13,427 bases of DNA from positions 1 to 13,427 of the forward strand of contig DATCTT010000357.1 in NCBI GenBank assembly GCA_036567845.1. Reading direction: 5' to 3'. The notes below the pieces were generated by a model, which was not told where the DNA came from, searched no databases, and saw nothing but the letters and a program-made list of their open reading frames with translations. The stretch's first letter is position 1. Each line of letters opens with the position of its first letter. Both the position numbers and the translations under genes were made by a program. The DNA is from MWAR01 sp036567845. Lineage in GTDB: Bacteria; Muiribacteriota; Ozemobacteria; Ozemobacterales; Ozemobacteraceae. Of this stretch, positions 1-7,390 are shown in pieces.

Positions 1-1776
1 AAGGCCGGCGGCGCAGCTCCGGCGTTCCCGCCCCCGCCCTCCACCACCGCTCAGGATGAGCCGGCGGCACCGACGGTTCCCAACGCCCAGGTGCGTGATT
101 CCCAGGCATTCCTCATCCAGAAGAAGGGTGTTGCAACTCCCCAGGTGGCGCCCGAATCCGAGAAAACGCAGATCGACACGGGGGTCTTCTCATCCAAGAT
201 CACAGGGCTCGGGGACGAGGAGATGGAGTGCGCGGTTCTCGCCGGCCTGCTGAACGACAGCTACATCCTCGATGCCGCGACCTCGAAGGGGCTGATCGCC
301 GACCTGTTCTCGACGACCTACTCCCGCTCGCTGTGCAAGGCGATTCTGGCCCTCCGCGAGGAGAACCGCGAAGGCTCGCTGATCGACAAGATCGTCATCA
401 AGAACAAGCTGAAGCACCAGGGCCTGTTCGACCTGCCAATGCAGAATTACCTGAACCGGGTCATCGCCCAGCCCTCCCCCACGCTCGACCAAGTGCTGCA
501 TTACCTCGAGCTGATGAAGGAGCAGGCGCTCAAGCGCAAGCTCAAGGAAATCGCGACGAACATTTCCGATTTCATCGACAACCCCGACCCGAATAAACCA
601 ATCGCTATAGAACACTTCACCACCTCGGTCATAGAGGATATCCGGAACGTCCAGAAAGCGAAGGCAACGAAGCGCATCAATCTGGTGAAGGAGGAGATGC
701 GCGAGATCATCAAGGACATCGACGACCGCGAGACCCGGGGCGAGATCGAGATCATCGGCTACTCGTTCGAGCCGTTCCATTACCTGAATGTCGCAATCTC
801 GGGCTTCCGCAAGGGATTCATGTATGCGATCGCCGGCGCCCCCCGCCGCGGCAAAACGACGTTCACGCTGGAACTGGCCACTTCGGTCGCAACAAACTGC
901 AAGATTCCGGTGCTGTTCTTCACCTACGAGCAGACGAAGCGCAATCTCACCTACCGTCTGTTGGCCAAGGAAAGCCGGCTGAACCCCGACTCGCTGCAGC
1001 GCAAGAAAGTGCGCTCCGACATGATCATGGATGCGAAGTTCATGGGCGGCTGGCGGCGGATGCAGTCGTATATGGATTACTTTTATATCGTCGAGGCGAC
1101 GAAAGCCGACACGATCGACCGCATCCGCACCTACGCCTACAACGTCATGCAGGACTTCAACACGCACGACCTGATGATCTTCGTGGATTACATCCAGAAG
1201 ATGCCGCTCTCACGCGCCTACATGGACGAGAAGTTCAAGGTCGAGGAGATCTCAACCGAGCTGAAAGCTCTTTCCATCGAACTGAACAATCCGATCATGA
1301 CGATCAGCTCTCTCTCGAAGGAGGGCTGCATGATCGATGCGACCGAGAGCCCCGAACGGCCGACGATGTATCACTGCAAGGGCTCGGGCGACCTCGAGTA
1401 TGACCTCGACTGCGCGATGATCCAGGCCAAGGACTGGGGCGACACGAAGGAGCTGCACAACCAGCTCGTCCACAAGGCCGAGGAGATGGGGAAAGATCCG
1501 ACCCGCGTCCCCAAGGTCGACGTCGTCAACCTGTATCTCGACAAGAACCGCGACGCCCCGGAAGGGATCTACTCCACCCTCCAGTATCTGTTCTTCATCG
1601 AGGACAATAAGTTCATCGAGCTCGGCCCGAAGTATGACGACGACCGGTACCGATTCAGCAAGATCGAATCGCTCGTGAACGACCTGATCGAGAAGAACTA
1701 CATCATCTTCTTCGACAAGGAACGCGAGAACACCCTGCAGAAGGGCCGCGTCCAGATCAAGCTGAAAAATATCTGA
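1..1776 (+). CDS. DnaB-family replicative-type helicase, 5' end outside window
   Basis: The frame is open from base 1, giving 591 visible residues (numbered from base 1); the GTG at 91 is internal to that frame. Residues 1-50 are Ala/Pro/Gln-rich, like a linker. Residues 72-170 resemble the DnaB N-terminal helical domain. Residues 245-560 form a RecA-like helicase core: Walker A GAPRRGKT (279-286, Lys285), the Glu of DnaB motif H1a in TYEQT (Glu310), Walker B IFVDYIQ (Asp396), an H3-like stretch ending SSLSKEG, a GSGDLEYD motif, and DKNRDAPEG with Lys515 and Arg517 where DnaB has its KQR finger. DnaB is the ring-shaped ATP-driven helicase of the replication fork. Differences from ordinary DnaB are a charged insertion just before the KNR motif and a C-terminal tail of about 60 residues. 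It may be the chromosomal helicase of a divergent lineage, a second paralogue, or the C-terminal half of a primase-helicase fusion. The family call is firm, the exact role is not. Confidence 0.85.
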   Translation, partial: KAGGAAPAFPPPPSTTAQDEPAAPTVPNAQVRDSQAFLIQKKGVATPQVAPESEKTQIDTGVFSSKITGLGDEEMECAVLAGLLNDSYILDAATSKGLIADLFSTTYSRSLCKAILALREENREGSLIDKIVIKNKLKHQGLFDLPMQNYLNRVIAQPSPTLDQVLHYLELMKEQALKRKLKEIATNISDFIDNPDPNKPIAIEHFTTSVIEDIRNVQKAKATKRINLVKEEMREIIKDIDDRETRGEIEIIGYSFEPFHYLNVAISGFRKGFMYAIAGAPRRGKTTFTLELATSVATNCKIPVLFFTYEQTKRNLTYRLLAKESRLNPDSLQRKKVRSDMIMDAKFMGGWRRMQSYMDYFYIVEATKADTIDRIRTYAYNVMQDFNTHDLMIFVDYIQKMPLSRAYMDEKFKVEEISTELKALSIELNNPIMTISSLSKEGCMIDATESPERPTMYHCKGSGDLEYDLDCAMIQAKDWGDTKELHNQLVHKAEEMGKDPTRVPKVDVVNLYLDKNRDAPEGIYSTLQYLFFIEDNKFIELGPKYDDDRYRFSKIESLVNDLIEKNYIIFFDKERENTLQKGRVQIKLKNI

Positions 1777-1798
1777 CGATGTTATTTCTGCCGCGCGC

Positions 1799-1804
1799 AG
1801 GAGG
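1799..1804 (+). promoter_or_regulatory. Shine-Dalgarno AGGAGG for the GTG at 1809
   Basis: A full AGGAGG lies 4 bases before an in-frame GTG. The upstream ATG at 1779 directly follows the helicase stop and has no purine-rich element before it. The spacing is slightly short, but this is the only plausible ribosome site here, and it moves the lipoprotein start ten codons downstream. Confidence 0.65.
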
Positions 1805-1808
1805 CCCC

Positions 1809-3671
1809 GTGTCACCGAATTTCATACGCAACGCCATCCGTCTTCTCTGTTCCATTCTGGCTCTCACGGCTGTTTCCGCCCTGATGGGAGGCTGTTCGGC
1901 CGGCAAGTCGGGCATGATGCAGATCACGCCCCAGCAGTATTTCTACTCGGCCAAGGAAAAGCTCGAGACGATCGACGAACGGGCTTACGACGTGCGCGAT
2001 CTCGACGAGATCATCCGCGTGCTCCAGAGCGCCGAGAAGGACGCCAAATCGGGCGAGATCATCGACAAATCCCGCCTGTATCTCACCCTCGCCCTCACCC
2101 TGAAAGCGCGCAAGCAGTATCAGACGAACATCCTCAAGGGCCAGTATCTGGCGAACCAGCCCGAGCCTTTCTACGTGCTCGACGTGAAGCCTGTCCAGGA
2201 AACGCTGCGCGAGGCAAAAAAGTGGCTGCGCAGCTGTGAGGCCGGCTGGAAGAGCCGGTCGCTCGACGCGGACCTGCAGTTCGTGAAGGGCTACTACTAC
2301 ATGCACAAGATGCTCACTCAGAAGGGGAGCGAACACCGGGAGAGCCTCTGGACGGCCGTGATGGCGTTCCGACGCTGCTTCGGCATCGCCCCGGACTACA
2401 AGAGCGACTTCCGGCTGTTCGGGAAGGAGCTGACCCCTCGCGAGGTGCGGCTGAAGCTGATCGAGTGTCTCGCGACGGGCGGCGAGGTCGCCGAGGCCTA
2501 CGGCCTCGTCTCGGAATACTCGTTCACGCCGATGCCGGCCATGACCCCTCTCGCGGCACGCGCCGACTACCCCTGGATGCATATGAAGGGCCTGGTGCTG
2601 GCCATGATGGGCCGGAACGAGGAAGCAGCCGAGCTGCTGAAACGGTTCAAGATCGTCCCCCCGCAGGATTATCCGACCGTCGAGGAGGCGCTCTGGGTTC
2701 TCGAGGGCGTTTACGACCGGCTGGCCGAGGAAACCGGCGACGACCAGTGGGGCATGGAGGCACGGATCGTGGCTTCGATGCTCAAACAGCTGAAGGGGCC
2801 GTATTCGAAGGAGAAATACACGACGGCGGCGAACCTGTTCCCGCGCTGGATGCCCGGGGACCGGACGTTCTTCGAGGCCCTGACCTGGTTTTACCGGGGC
2901 GACTTCGACAAGGCTCGCGACACGCTGGCGCCGATCGCCCGGGGCGGCATGATGACGCGGCAGAACCGTCTTGCCTCACGTGTTCTCGCCCTCGAAACCG
3001 AGCTGTATGCCGGCCGGCACGTGGCCGACGAGCTGATCGAGGAGCTGCTCGGCCTCTCGATCGACCGCCAGCTTTCGCCGCTGCTCAAGGAGCGGCTGGG
3101 CTTCCTGCTCGCCCGGTATGTCATGGGTGAGGCGGCGGAGTTCAAGCAGGGCAAGCTCGAAGGCGAGGGCCAGACCTTCGTGAAGGCGATCACGGGCAGC
3201 CCGTGGGCCCTGACGCTGAAATATCGGCGCGGCGACTGGCTGAGCCCCGACCAGGCCCCGGCCGGCGAGCCTCAGGAAACGACCAAAGCCGCCCCCGAGG
3301 GCGGGAAGAAACCGCTGGCGGCGCGTGGCAAACGGCCGTCTTCCGAATCCGAGCGGATGTTCAATGCCTTCCCGGAGCGCGAGTCGACCCGTGAGCCGCG
3401 GCGGCGCGATTTCGCCACCCTCCAGGCCGAGATCTGGGCCAACCGTCCTGAGGACTGGATCACCAGCGCGAACCTGAACCTCGTCGCCCTGCCCCAGATG
3501 ACGCTTCTCGGCAAGGGCCGCATCGTCGGCCGCGAAGAGGAAGGGAAAGGCTGGTTCTTCAAGGGCGAGGACATCGACGAACTCCGACGGGGCGGCCGGT
3601 ATCTGGCCATCTTCGAGTTTGCGAATTCGGACAGCGAGAAGTCCCTCCAGGGCATTCTGTTCGAACCCTGA
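1809..3671 (+). CDS. Large putative lipoprotein with TPR-like helical repeats
   Basis: With the GTG start the product has 620 residues and begins with a clean lipoprotein signal peptide: Arg7 and Arg11, a hydrophobic run, then a lipobox MGGC with the lipidated Cys at 29 and Ser at +2. A start at the ATG 1779 would prepend ten residues without a Shine-Dalgarno. The mature protein is mostly helical. Segments such as the one around 2573-2660 and the one around 2872-3010 look like degenerate TPR units (WYxxGDFDKA type). A charged, Pro/Ala/Gly-rich disordered linker spans about residues 479-545. It is followed by a compact C-terminal segment of about 75 residues with beta character. I do not recognise the family. 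It follows the helicase by 32 bases and may be cotranscribed, but a functional link is doubtful. An envelope scaffold role is only a guess from the repeats. Confidence 0.75.
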   Translation: MSPNFIRNAIRLLCSILALTAVSALMGGCSAGKSGMMQITPQQYFYSAKEKLETIDERAYDVRDLDEIIRVLQSAEKDAKSGEIIDKSRLYLTLALTLKARKQYQTNILKGQYLANQPEPFYVLDVKPVQETLREAKKWLRSCEAGWKSRSLDADLQFVKGYYYMHKMLTQKGSEHRESLWTAVMAFRRCFGIAPDYKSDFRLFGKELTPREVRLKLIECLATGGEVAEAYGLVSEYSFTPMPAMTPLAARADYPWMHMKGLVLAMMGRNEEAAELLKRFKIVPPQDYPTVEEALWVLEGVYDRLAEETGDDQWGMEARIVASMLKQLKGPYSKEKYTTAANLFPRWMPGDRTFFEALTWFYRGDFDKARDTLAPIARGGMMTRQNRLASRVLALETELYAGRHVADELIEELLGLSIDRQLSPLLKERLGFLLARYVMGEAAEFKQGKLEGEGQTFVKAITGSPWALTLKYRRGDWLSPDQAPAGEPQETTKAAPEGGKKPLAARGKRPSSESERMFNAFPERESTREPRRRDFATLQAEIWANRPEDWITSANLNLVALPQMTLLGKGRIVGREEEGKGWFFKGEDIDELRRGGRYLAIFEFANSDSEKSLQGILFEP

Positions 3672-3678
3672 TCCACAC

Positions 3679-3729
3679 CGTGGTTCACATGCGGGGGGGC
3701 GGGGTTTCAAACCTGCCTCTGCAACCACG
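3679..3729. repeat. Nested inverted repeats between convergent genes; possible bidirectional terminator
   Basis: CGTGGTT (3679-3685) is perfectly complemented by AACCACG (3723-3729). Inside it, GGCGGG (3698-3703) can pair with CCTGCC (3712-3717) with one G-T pair around an 8-base loop. The element occupies most of the 81-base gap between two converging genes, where a shared terminator would be expected. Neither strand has a run of T after the stem, so it is not a canonical intrinsic terminator. Confidence 0.35.
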
Positions 3730-3752
3730 CGGGGCTGGCCAGTCCGGGGGAT

Positions 3753-4415
3753 TTACTGCGTGGCCTGCAGGAGCCAGTTGACGCGGCGCGGCGTGATCAT
3801 CATGAAAAAATTCTTCACACGCGGGTCGTTCGGGTCATTCATGATCTTCTGTTTCTCGGCCTCATTCAGCGCCGCAAACTTGTCGGTGTAAAGGATCGTC
3901 ATCGACACCTTGAACCAGACCTTCGAGTTCAGAGCAAGCTCGGATTCAACGAACGAGTCGGAGTTGCGGTAACTGTTGTCGAACTCGAACTTCAGGATCT
4001 GGCCATCATCAAACATGAAGGGCCGCATGTCTTCGATGGCGGGGTCGGGCTCGCGGATGTTTCCCTTCTTGCCGCGGTAGAGGCGTCGGGTTTCCTTGTC
4101 GAAATGATAGACGACCGTCTCAGTCTTCGAGAGCGGGATATTCATGATGTTCGCATTGTCGAGCAGCGAGGCTTCAGGCTTGTCAACCGCGTTGCGCAGT
4201 TCGTTGCGGATACCGGACATGATGATGCGGGTCGTCTGCAAGATGTCGAGCTTGTTGCGGGCGTAGGTGAACGACTTCTGGACATTGCGGAGAATCTGGT
4301 AGAGCGTCCCGCTCAGAAGCAGGATCATCCCCATCACGACCAGCAGCTCGATCATCGTCATGGCGCGCCTGGGCCTTGACGGGACTTTCATATTTTCAGC
4401 AATATCATATTTCAT
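3753..4415 (-). CDS. Pseudopilin, GspJ-like (prepilin-type N-terminal methylation domain)
   Basis: The product has 220 residues. A basic leader RPRRA (14-18) precedes MTMIELLVV, giving a type IV prepilin peptidase site Ala18|Met19 with Glu23 at +5, then a hydrophobic helix of about 20 residues. The rest is a globular domain. Length and last position after K- and I-like genes fit the minor pseudopilin GspJ (PilW in pili), part of the filament tip complex; the J label is inferred from order and size. Its ATG follows the stop of the gene before it with one base between (TGACATG) and no Shine-Dalgarno, so translation is probably coupled. A second in-frame ATG at codon 9 is an alternative start and would keep the leader. 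Oddities are Ala rather than Gly at -1 and an AT-rich first 40 bases in otherwise GC-rich DNA. Confidence 0.85.
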   Translation of the reverse strand: MKYDIAENMKVPSRPRRAMTMIELLVVMGMILLLSGTLYQILRNVQKSFTYARNKLDILQTTRIIMSGIRNELRNAVDKPEASLLDNANIMNIPLSKTETVVYHFDKETRRLYRGKKGNIREPDPAIEDMRPFMFDDGQILKFEFDNSYRNSDSFVESELALNSKVWFKVSMTILYTDKFAALNEAEKQKIMNDPNDPRVKNFFMMITPRRVNWLLQATQ

Positions 4416-4416
4416 G

Positions 4417-4860
4417 TCAATAATAGTTGTATCGGGGATCCGTCAGGATGGTGACGAACCGGAGGACGGGAATGTCGGTGAAGGTGCGGTTGTTCGCAGT
4501 GACTGTCACGATCACCCGCAGGAGATGAACCGGTTTCGCCCCCTTCGGCAGGGGAAGAAGAGGTTGGAGATTGCAGGCGAACTCGAGGTTGAAGCCGTTC
4601 TTGGCGGCATTTTCTCGGAGTTCGACGAAATCCTTCTCCATGTTGAGCTTCTGGGCGCGGGCGTAGCCCAGCGTCCGGGCCAGTTCGATCGCAGAAGCGC
4701 CATACAGGGTGGCGATGACGCGCGTGTCGGCGCGAACGATGCGCCGCTGGCCGGATTTCATGAGGGAGTAGATCGGCAGGATCCCGGCCGAGAGGAGCAT
4801 GACGACGACCAGGATCTCGATGAGGGAAAAGGCACTCCGCCGGCGTCGGGAATCAGTCAT
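4417..4860 (-). CDS. Pseudopilin, GspI/PilV-like
   Basis: This is a 147-residue prepilin. A short, very basic leader (RRRRSA) precedes FSLIEILVVVMLLSAG, with predicted cleavage Ala10|Phe11 and Glu15 at +5. The AGILPIYSLMKSGQ continuation of the helix resembles GspI/PilV-type minor pilins, and the length is close to usual for that group. It should insert in the inner membrane, be processed by the prepilin peptidase and join the tip of the pseudopilus. It overlaps the preceding GspK-like gene by 8 bases (4853-4860) and is followed at one base by the GspJ-like gene, so K-I-J are translated as a unit. Ala instead of Gly precedes the cleavage site. Confidence 0.85.
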   Translation of the reverse strand: MTDSRRRRSAFSLIEILVVVMLLSAGILPIYSLMKSGQRRIVRADTRVIATLYGASAIELARTLGYARAQKLNMEKDFVELRENAAKNGFNLEFACNLQPLLPLPKGAKPVHLLRVIVTVTANNRTFTDIPVLRFVTILTDPRYNYY

Positions 4861-7390
4861 GTTCGTATTTCCACTCGAATTTTCCGACGCCCCCCGTGAC
4901 GATCTTGGCGACGTACAGCTCGTCCATGATCATCGGTTTGTCCTTGCGCCAGATGGTATTGAGGGGGTTGTATTCAATCACGTTCTGGCCCGGGGTCTGG
5001 AACGAGTCCTTGATATTCAGGCTGGGAACGACAAGCTGGCCTCGGATGCGGACACTCTTCGACCCCTTCACGATGATGGGCTGGTTCACCGAAATGAGAT
5101 TTGCCTCGATATAGCAAGGGTCGGCATCGGCGGTCGAGGTGTCAATCTCGATTTGGGGGGCAATGATGGTCAGCATGTCGCGCTCGGGATTCGAGTCGCG
5201 ACCGGCGGCGGCCTCACCGGCGGCGGCCGGAAAGAGATCACCCTGGATGGACACGGCCCCGCCTCCCATCATCGGGCTCGAGTAGATGACGCCGTGGCCA
5301 CGAAACCGGAGCCTGTTGAGCCGGAGCGTCTCGGCATCGTTGAGGGCGAGAATGCCGTTCAGCTCGATGACCTGACCTTTCGTGCCAGAAAGATAGTTCC
5401 CAACATCGTTGATGTATTTGAAATGGAACCGGTCATAGACGCTGCCGCCGATCGAGATCGTGGTGCGGCCCCGGAAGAAGTCCTCTGTGCTGCGGGGGAT
5501 GAAGTAGAAATCCATCAGATAGGCATCACCCATGTCGGGCAGAGCATACCAGAGGTCTCCCTCGTAGAACTCGCGGATCGGGGACTGGGTGACGATGCTG
5601 CTGAGTTGCGACGGCATGCCGGAATACGGTTCATTCGCAAGGAAGGGGATCAGGTGATCCTTCAGGGGCCCGGCATAGACTTCCTGCTTTCCCGCGACCC
5701 GCTGGATGAGGTTGCCGAGGCCGGCATTGTATGGCTCGACACCGGCATCGCTCATGAAGTTCTGGTATTTCTTCATCTCGGTGAGCCCTTCAGGGATCTC
5801 ATTCCAGTTGTCGACGAGCGCCTGAACATGATCTTTCGGGACCCCGAACAGGGTGAACAGGTTCTGCGCCTGGGTCGCCGTCAGGTTCGTGCCGGGCTTG
5901 ATGTCCTCGGGAACCGGAATCGGCGGGGCCGAGCCGTCGGCCGGGCGGTCGATGTTGATGAACGGCAGTTCCAGCCTCTTGCCGCTCTTGGTCATGATCG
6001 AGACGATCCGGTAGTACATGCGCCACACCTGACCATAAACCAGGGTCGGTGAGATGTTCCGGGTGTTGATGCGCCCGTCCTTCGGGGAGGAGGGCTTGCC
6101 CTCGAGCTCAGCCGTTCCGAACAGGTCGAGACCGCTGTTGGCCGGCTCGGGATACAGCCGCTCTACCAGGAGCTTCTCATTCCCGCTGCTCCGCGCGATA
6201 CGCTGGTTCCGGTAGTTGTTGAACGAGATCATCGCGTTGCCGAACGTCGGCTCGCCGAGCGTCTCCTTGGTGTCGGTCAGGATTTTGTCGGAGCCCACGT
6301 TGATCAGGCGAACTTTCGTGTCGTTGTTCCAGCCGGTCCAGAGGCCGAGGAGACCGTCTTTCGTTTTCTCCTGTCCCTGAAGCTCCATGTATTTCTTCAC
6401 ATAATCCTTCATCCCGACCCAGGAACCGCCTTCACTGGAGGGAACCACGTCGAACTTGAGGAAAAGGTTCTCCTGGGCGTTGAGGGGCCGGCGCGAGTTC
6501 CCGCCATCCGAGGTGATTTCGGTGAGCAGCTTCGTCCCGTTCGTGGACTGGAGGATAATCGAGGGGGGCATGTTGGCCTCGGGATCCTGGCCCATGTAGA
6601 CGCGGCCCGGGGGCACCTGCGCGTTGTTGCCCGTGAGGGAAAGCGCGTTTTCCCAGTAGGCGACGTTGTCGAGGGCATCGAATTTCTCCTGGCCTGGAAT
6701 CGACCGCCAGCCGTGGTCGAGCCGGAGATTCTTCGCCTGCGCCCCGATGTCGGAAGGCGAGTAGTTGAAGTGCGAGTTCCCGAACACCGTTCCATCTTTT
6801 ACATAGAGCGTGAAATAGTTAAACGGAGGAACGAACGTCTTCACGACGCGGATCAGGAAGCTGAGCGATACTTTCGCCGTCTGGCCGCGATACGTCACGC
6901 TGGCGTTCACGGTGAGTTCGCCCTGCTTTTCCTTGAAATCCTTTTTGATATTATACAGAGTTTTATTGCCAGACTTAGCCTCGACGCCGTTGATGTGCTT
7001 GAGAACGATAACGGCATCGATCACGAAGCCCCGGTCGACCGAGATGCCGAACACCTGTTTTGCCGTTTCCCGTGTGTAGCTGGTCAACCGAGCCACTTGG
7101 GGCGCATCGAGGGGGATCTTTTCCTCGGTCTTGGTGTTGTTGGCGCGCAGCACCTTGTAAAGCTGATTGTTGGCGTCATCGTGGTTGAGCGAGTTTTTCA
7201 GCCGCGCGACGAACTCCTCGACGGCCGACTCGGCAAGATTGAACGCCACCTCGGATTCATAAGAGACGGCCGAGGACATGTCTTCGGAGCCGGTGAAGTA
7301 GGTGATCGAGAAGCCGAGGATGAACAGCACCGTGAGGGCCGTCAGGGCCATCAGGAACACCGAACCGCGCCGTCGTTCAGTTCGCGCCAT
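4853..7390 (-). CDS. Very large GspK/PilX-like filament-tip protein (845 aa)
   Basis: The N-terminus has RRRG followed by SVFLMALTALTVLFILGFS, then a charged helix (about residues 35-66) ending AFNLAESAVEEFVARL. This is the arrangement seen in GspK and in the PilX N-terminal domain: basic leader, probable cleavage after Gly9, hydrophobic helix, no Glu at +5 (Met here), and an AFxxAE helix. GspK caps the pseudopilus together with GspI and GspJ, and here it is encoded directly before I- and J-like genes. It is far larger than usual GspK (roughly 300-350 residues) or PilX (under 200). The last third (about residues 640-820) has alternating hydrophobic strands with repeated short turns, suggesting a beta-helix or beta-sandwich; that is inference. 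It overlaps the upstream lipoprotein gene by 14 bases (ATGGCGCGAACTGA). Assignment to the pseudopilin tip group is good; K versus PilX is uncertain. Confidence 0.8.
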   Translation of the reverse strand: MARTERRRGSVFLMALTALTVLFILGFSITYFTGSEDMSSAVSYESEVAFNLAESAVEEFVARLKNSLNHDDANNQLYKVLRANNTKTEEKIPLDAPQVARLTSYTRETAKQVFGISVDRGFVIDAVIVLKHINGVEAKSGNKTLYNIKKDFKEKQGELTVNASVTYRGQTAKVSLSFLIRVVKTFVPPFNYFTLYVKDGTVFGNSHFNYSPSDIGAQAKNLRLDHGWRSIPGQEKFDALDNVAYWENALSLTGNNAQVPPGRVYMGQDPEANMPPSIILQSTNGTKLLTEITSDGGNSRRPLNAQENLFLKFDVVPSSEGGSWVGMKDYVKKYMELQGQEKTKDGLLGLWTGWNNDTKVRLINVGSDKILTDTKETLGEPTFGNAMISFNNYRNQRIARSSGNEKLLVERLYPEPANSGLDLFGTAELEGKPSSPKDGRINTRNISPTLVYGQVWRMYYRIVSIMTKSGKRLELPFINIDRPADGSAPPIPVPEDIKPGTNLTATQAQNLFTLFGVPKDHVQALVDNWNEIPEGLTEMKKYQNFMSDAGVEPYNAGLGNLIQRVAGKQEVYAGPLKDHLIPFLANEPYSGMPSQLSSIVTQSPIREFYEGDLWYALPDMGDAYLMDFYFIPRSTEDFFRGRTTISIGGSVYDRFHFKYINDVGNYLSGTKGQVIELNGILALNDAETLRLNRLRFRGHGVIYSSPMMGGGAVSIQGDLFPAAAGEAAAGRDSNPERDMLTIIAPQIEIDTSTADADPCYIEANLISVNQPIIVKGSKSVRIRGQLVVPSLNIKDSFQTPGQNVIEYNPLNTIWRKDKPMIMDELYVAKIVTGGVGKFEWKYEHD

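Noticed and set aside
190..1167. A 325-codon open frame on the minus strand
   Set aside because: It is antisense to the helicase motifs, with composition typical of a codon-bias shadow.
3691..3704. G-run as a possible phase-variable tract
   Set aside because: It lies in a convergent gap downstream of both genes, so length changes would not switch a reading frame or promoter.
3655..3730. tRNA-like pieces: GTTCGAACCC at 3659-3668 and a T-arm-like GGTTTCAAACC followed by CTGCAACCA
   Set aside because: No matching acceptor, D or anticodon arms can be built. The first piece is the coding end of the lipoprotein gene and the second lacks a proper T-stem.
4799..6052. A 417-codon open frame on the plus strand
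   Set aside because: It is antisense to the GspK-like gene and shows no recognisable domain. The minus-strand frame has a pseudopilin N-terminus and overlapping operon neighbours.
6945..6970. TATAAT on the minus strand inside the GspK-like gene
   Set aside because: No -35 box at a usable distance, no extended -10, and no gene start nearby.
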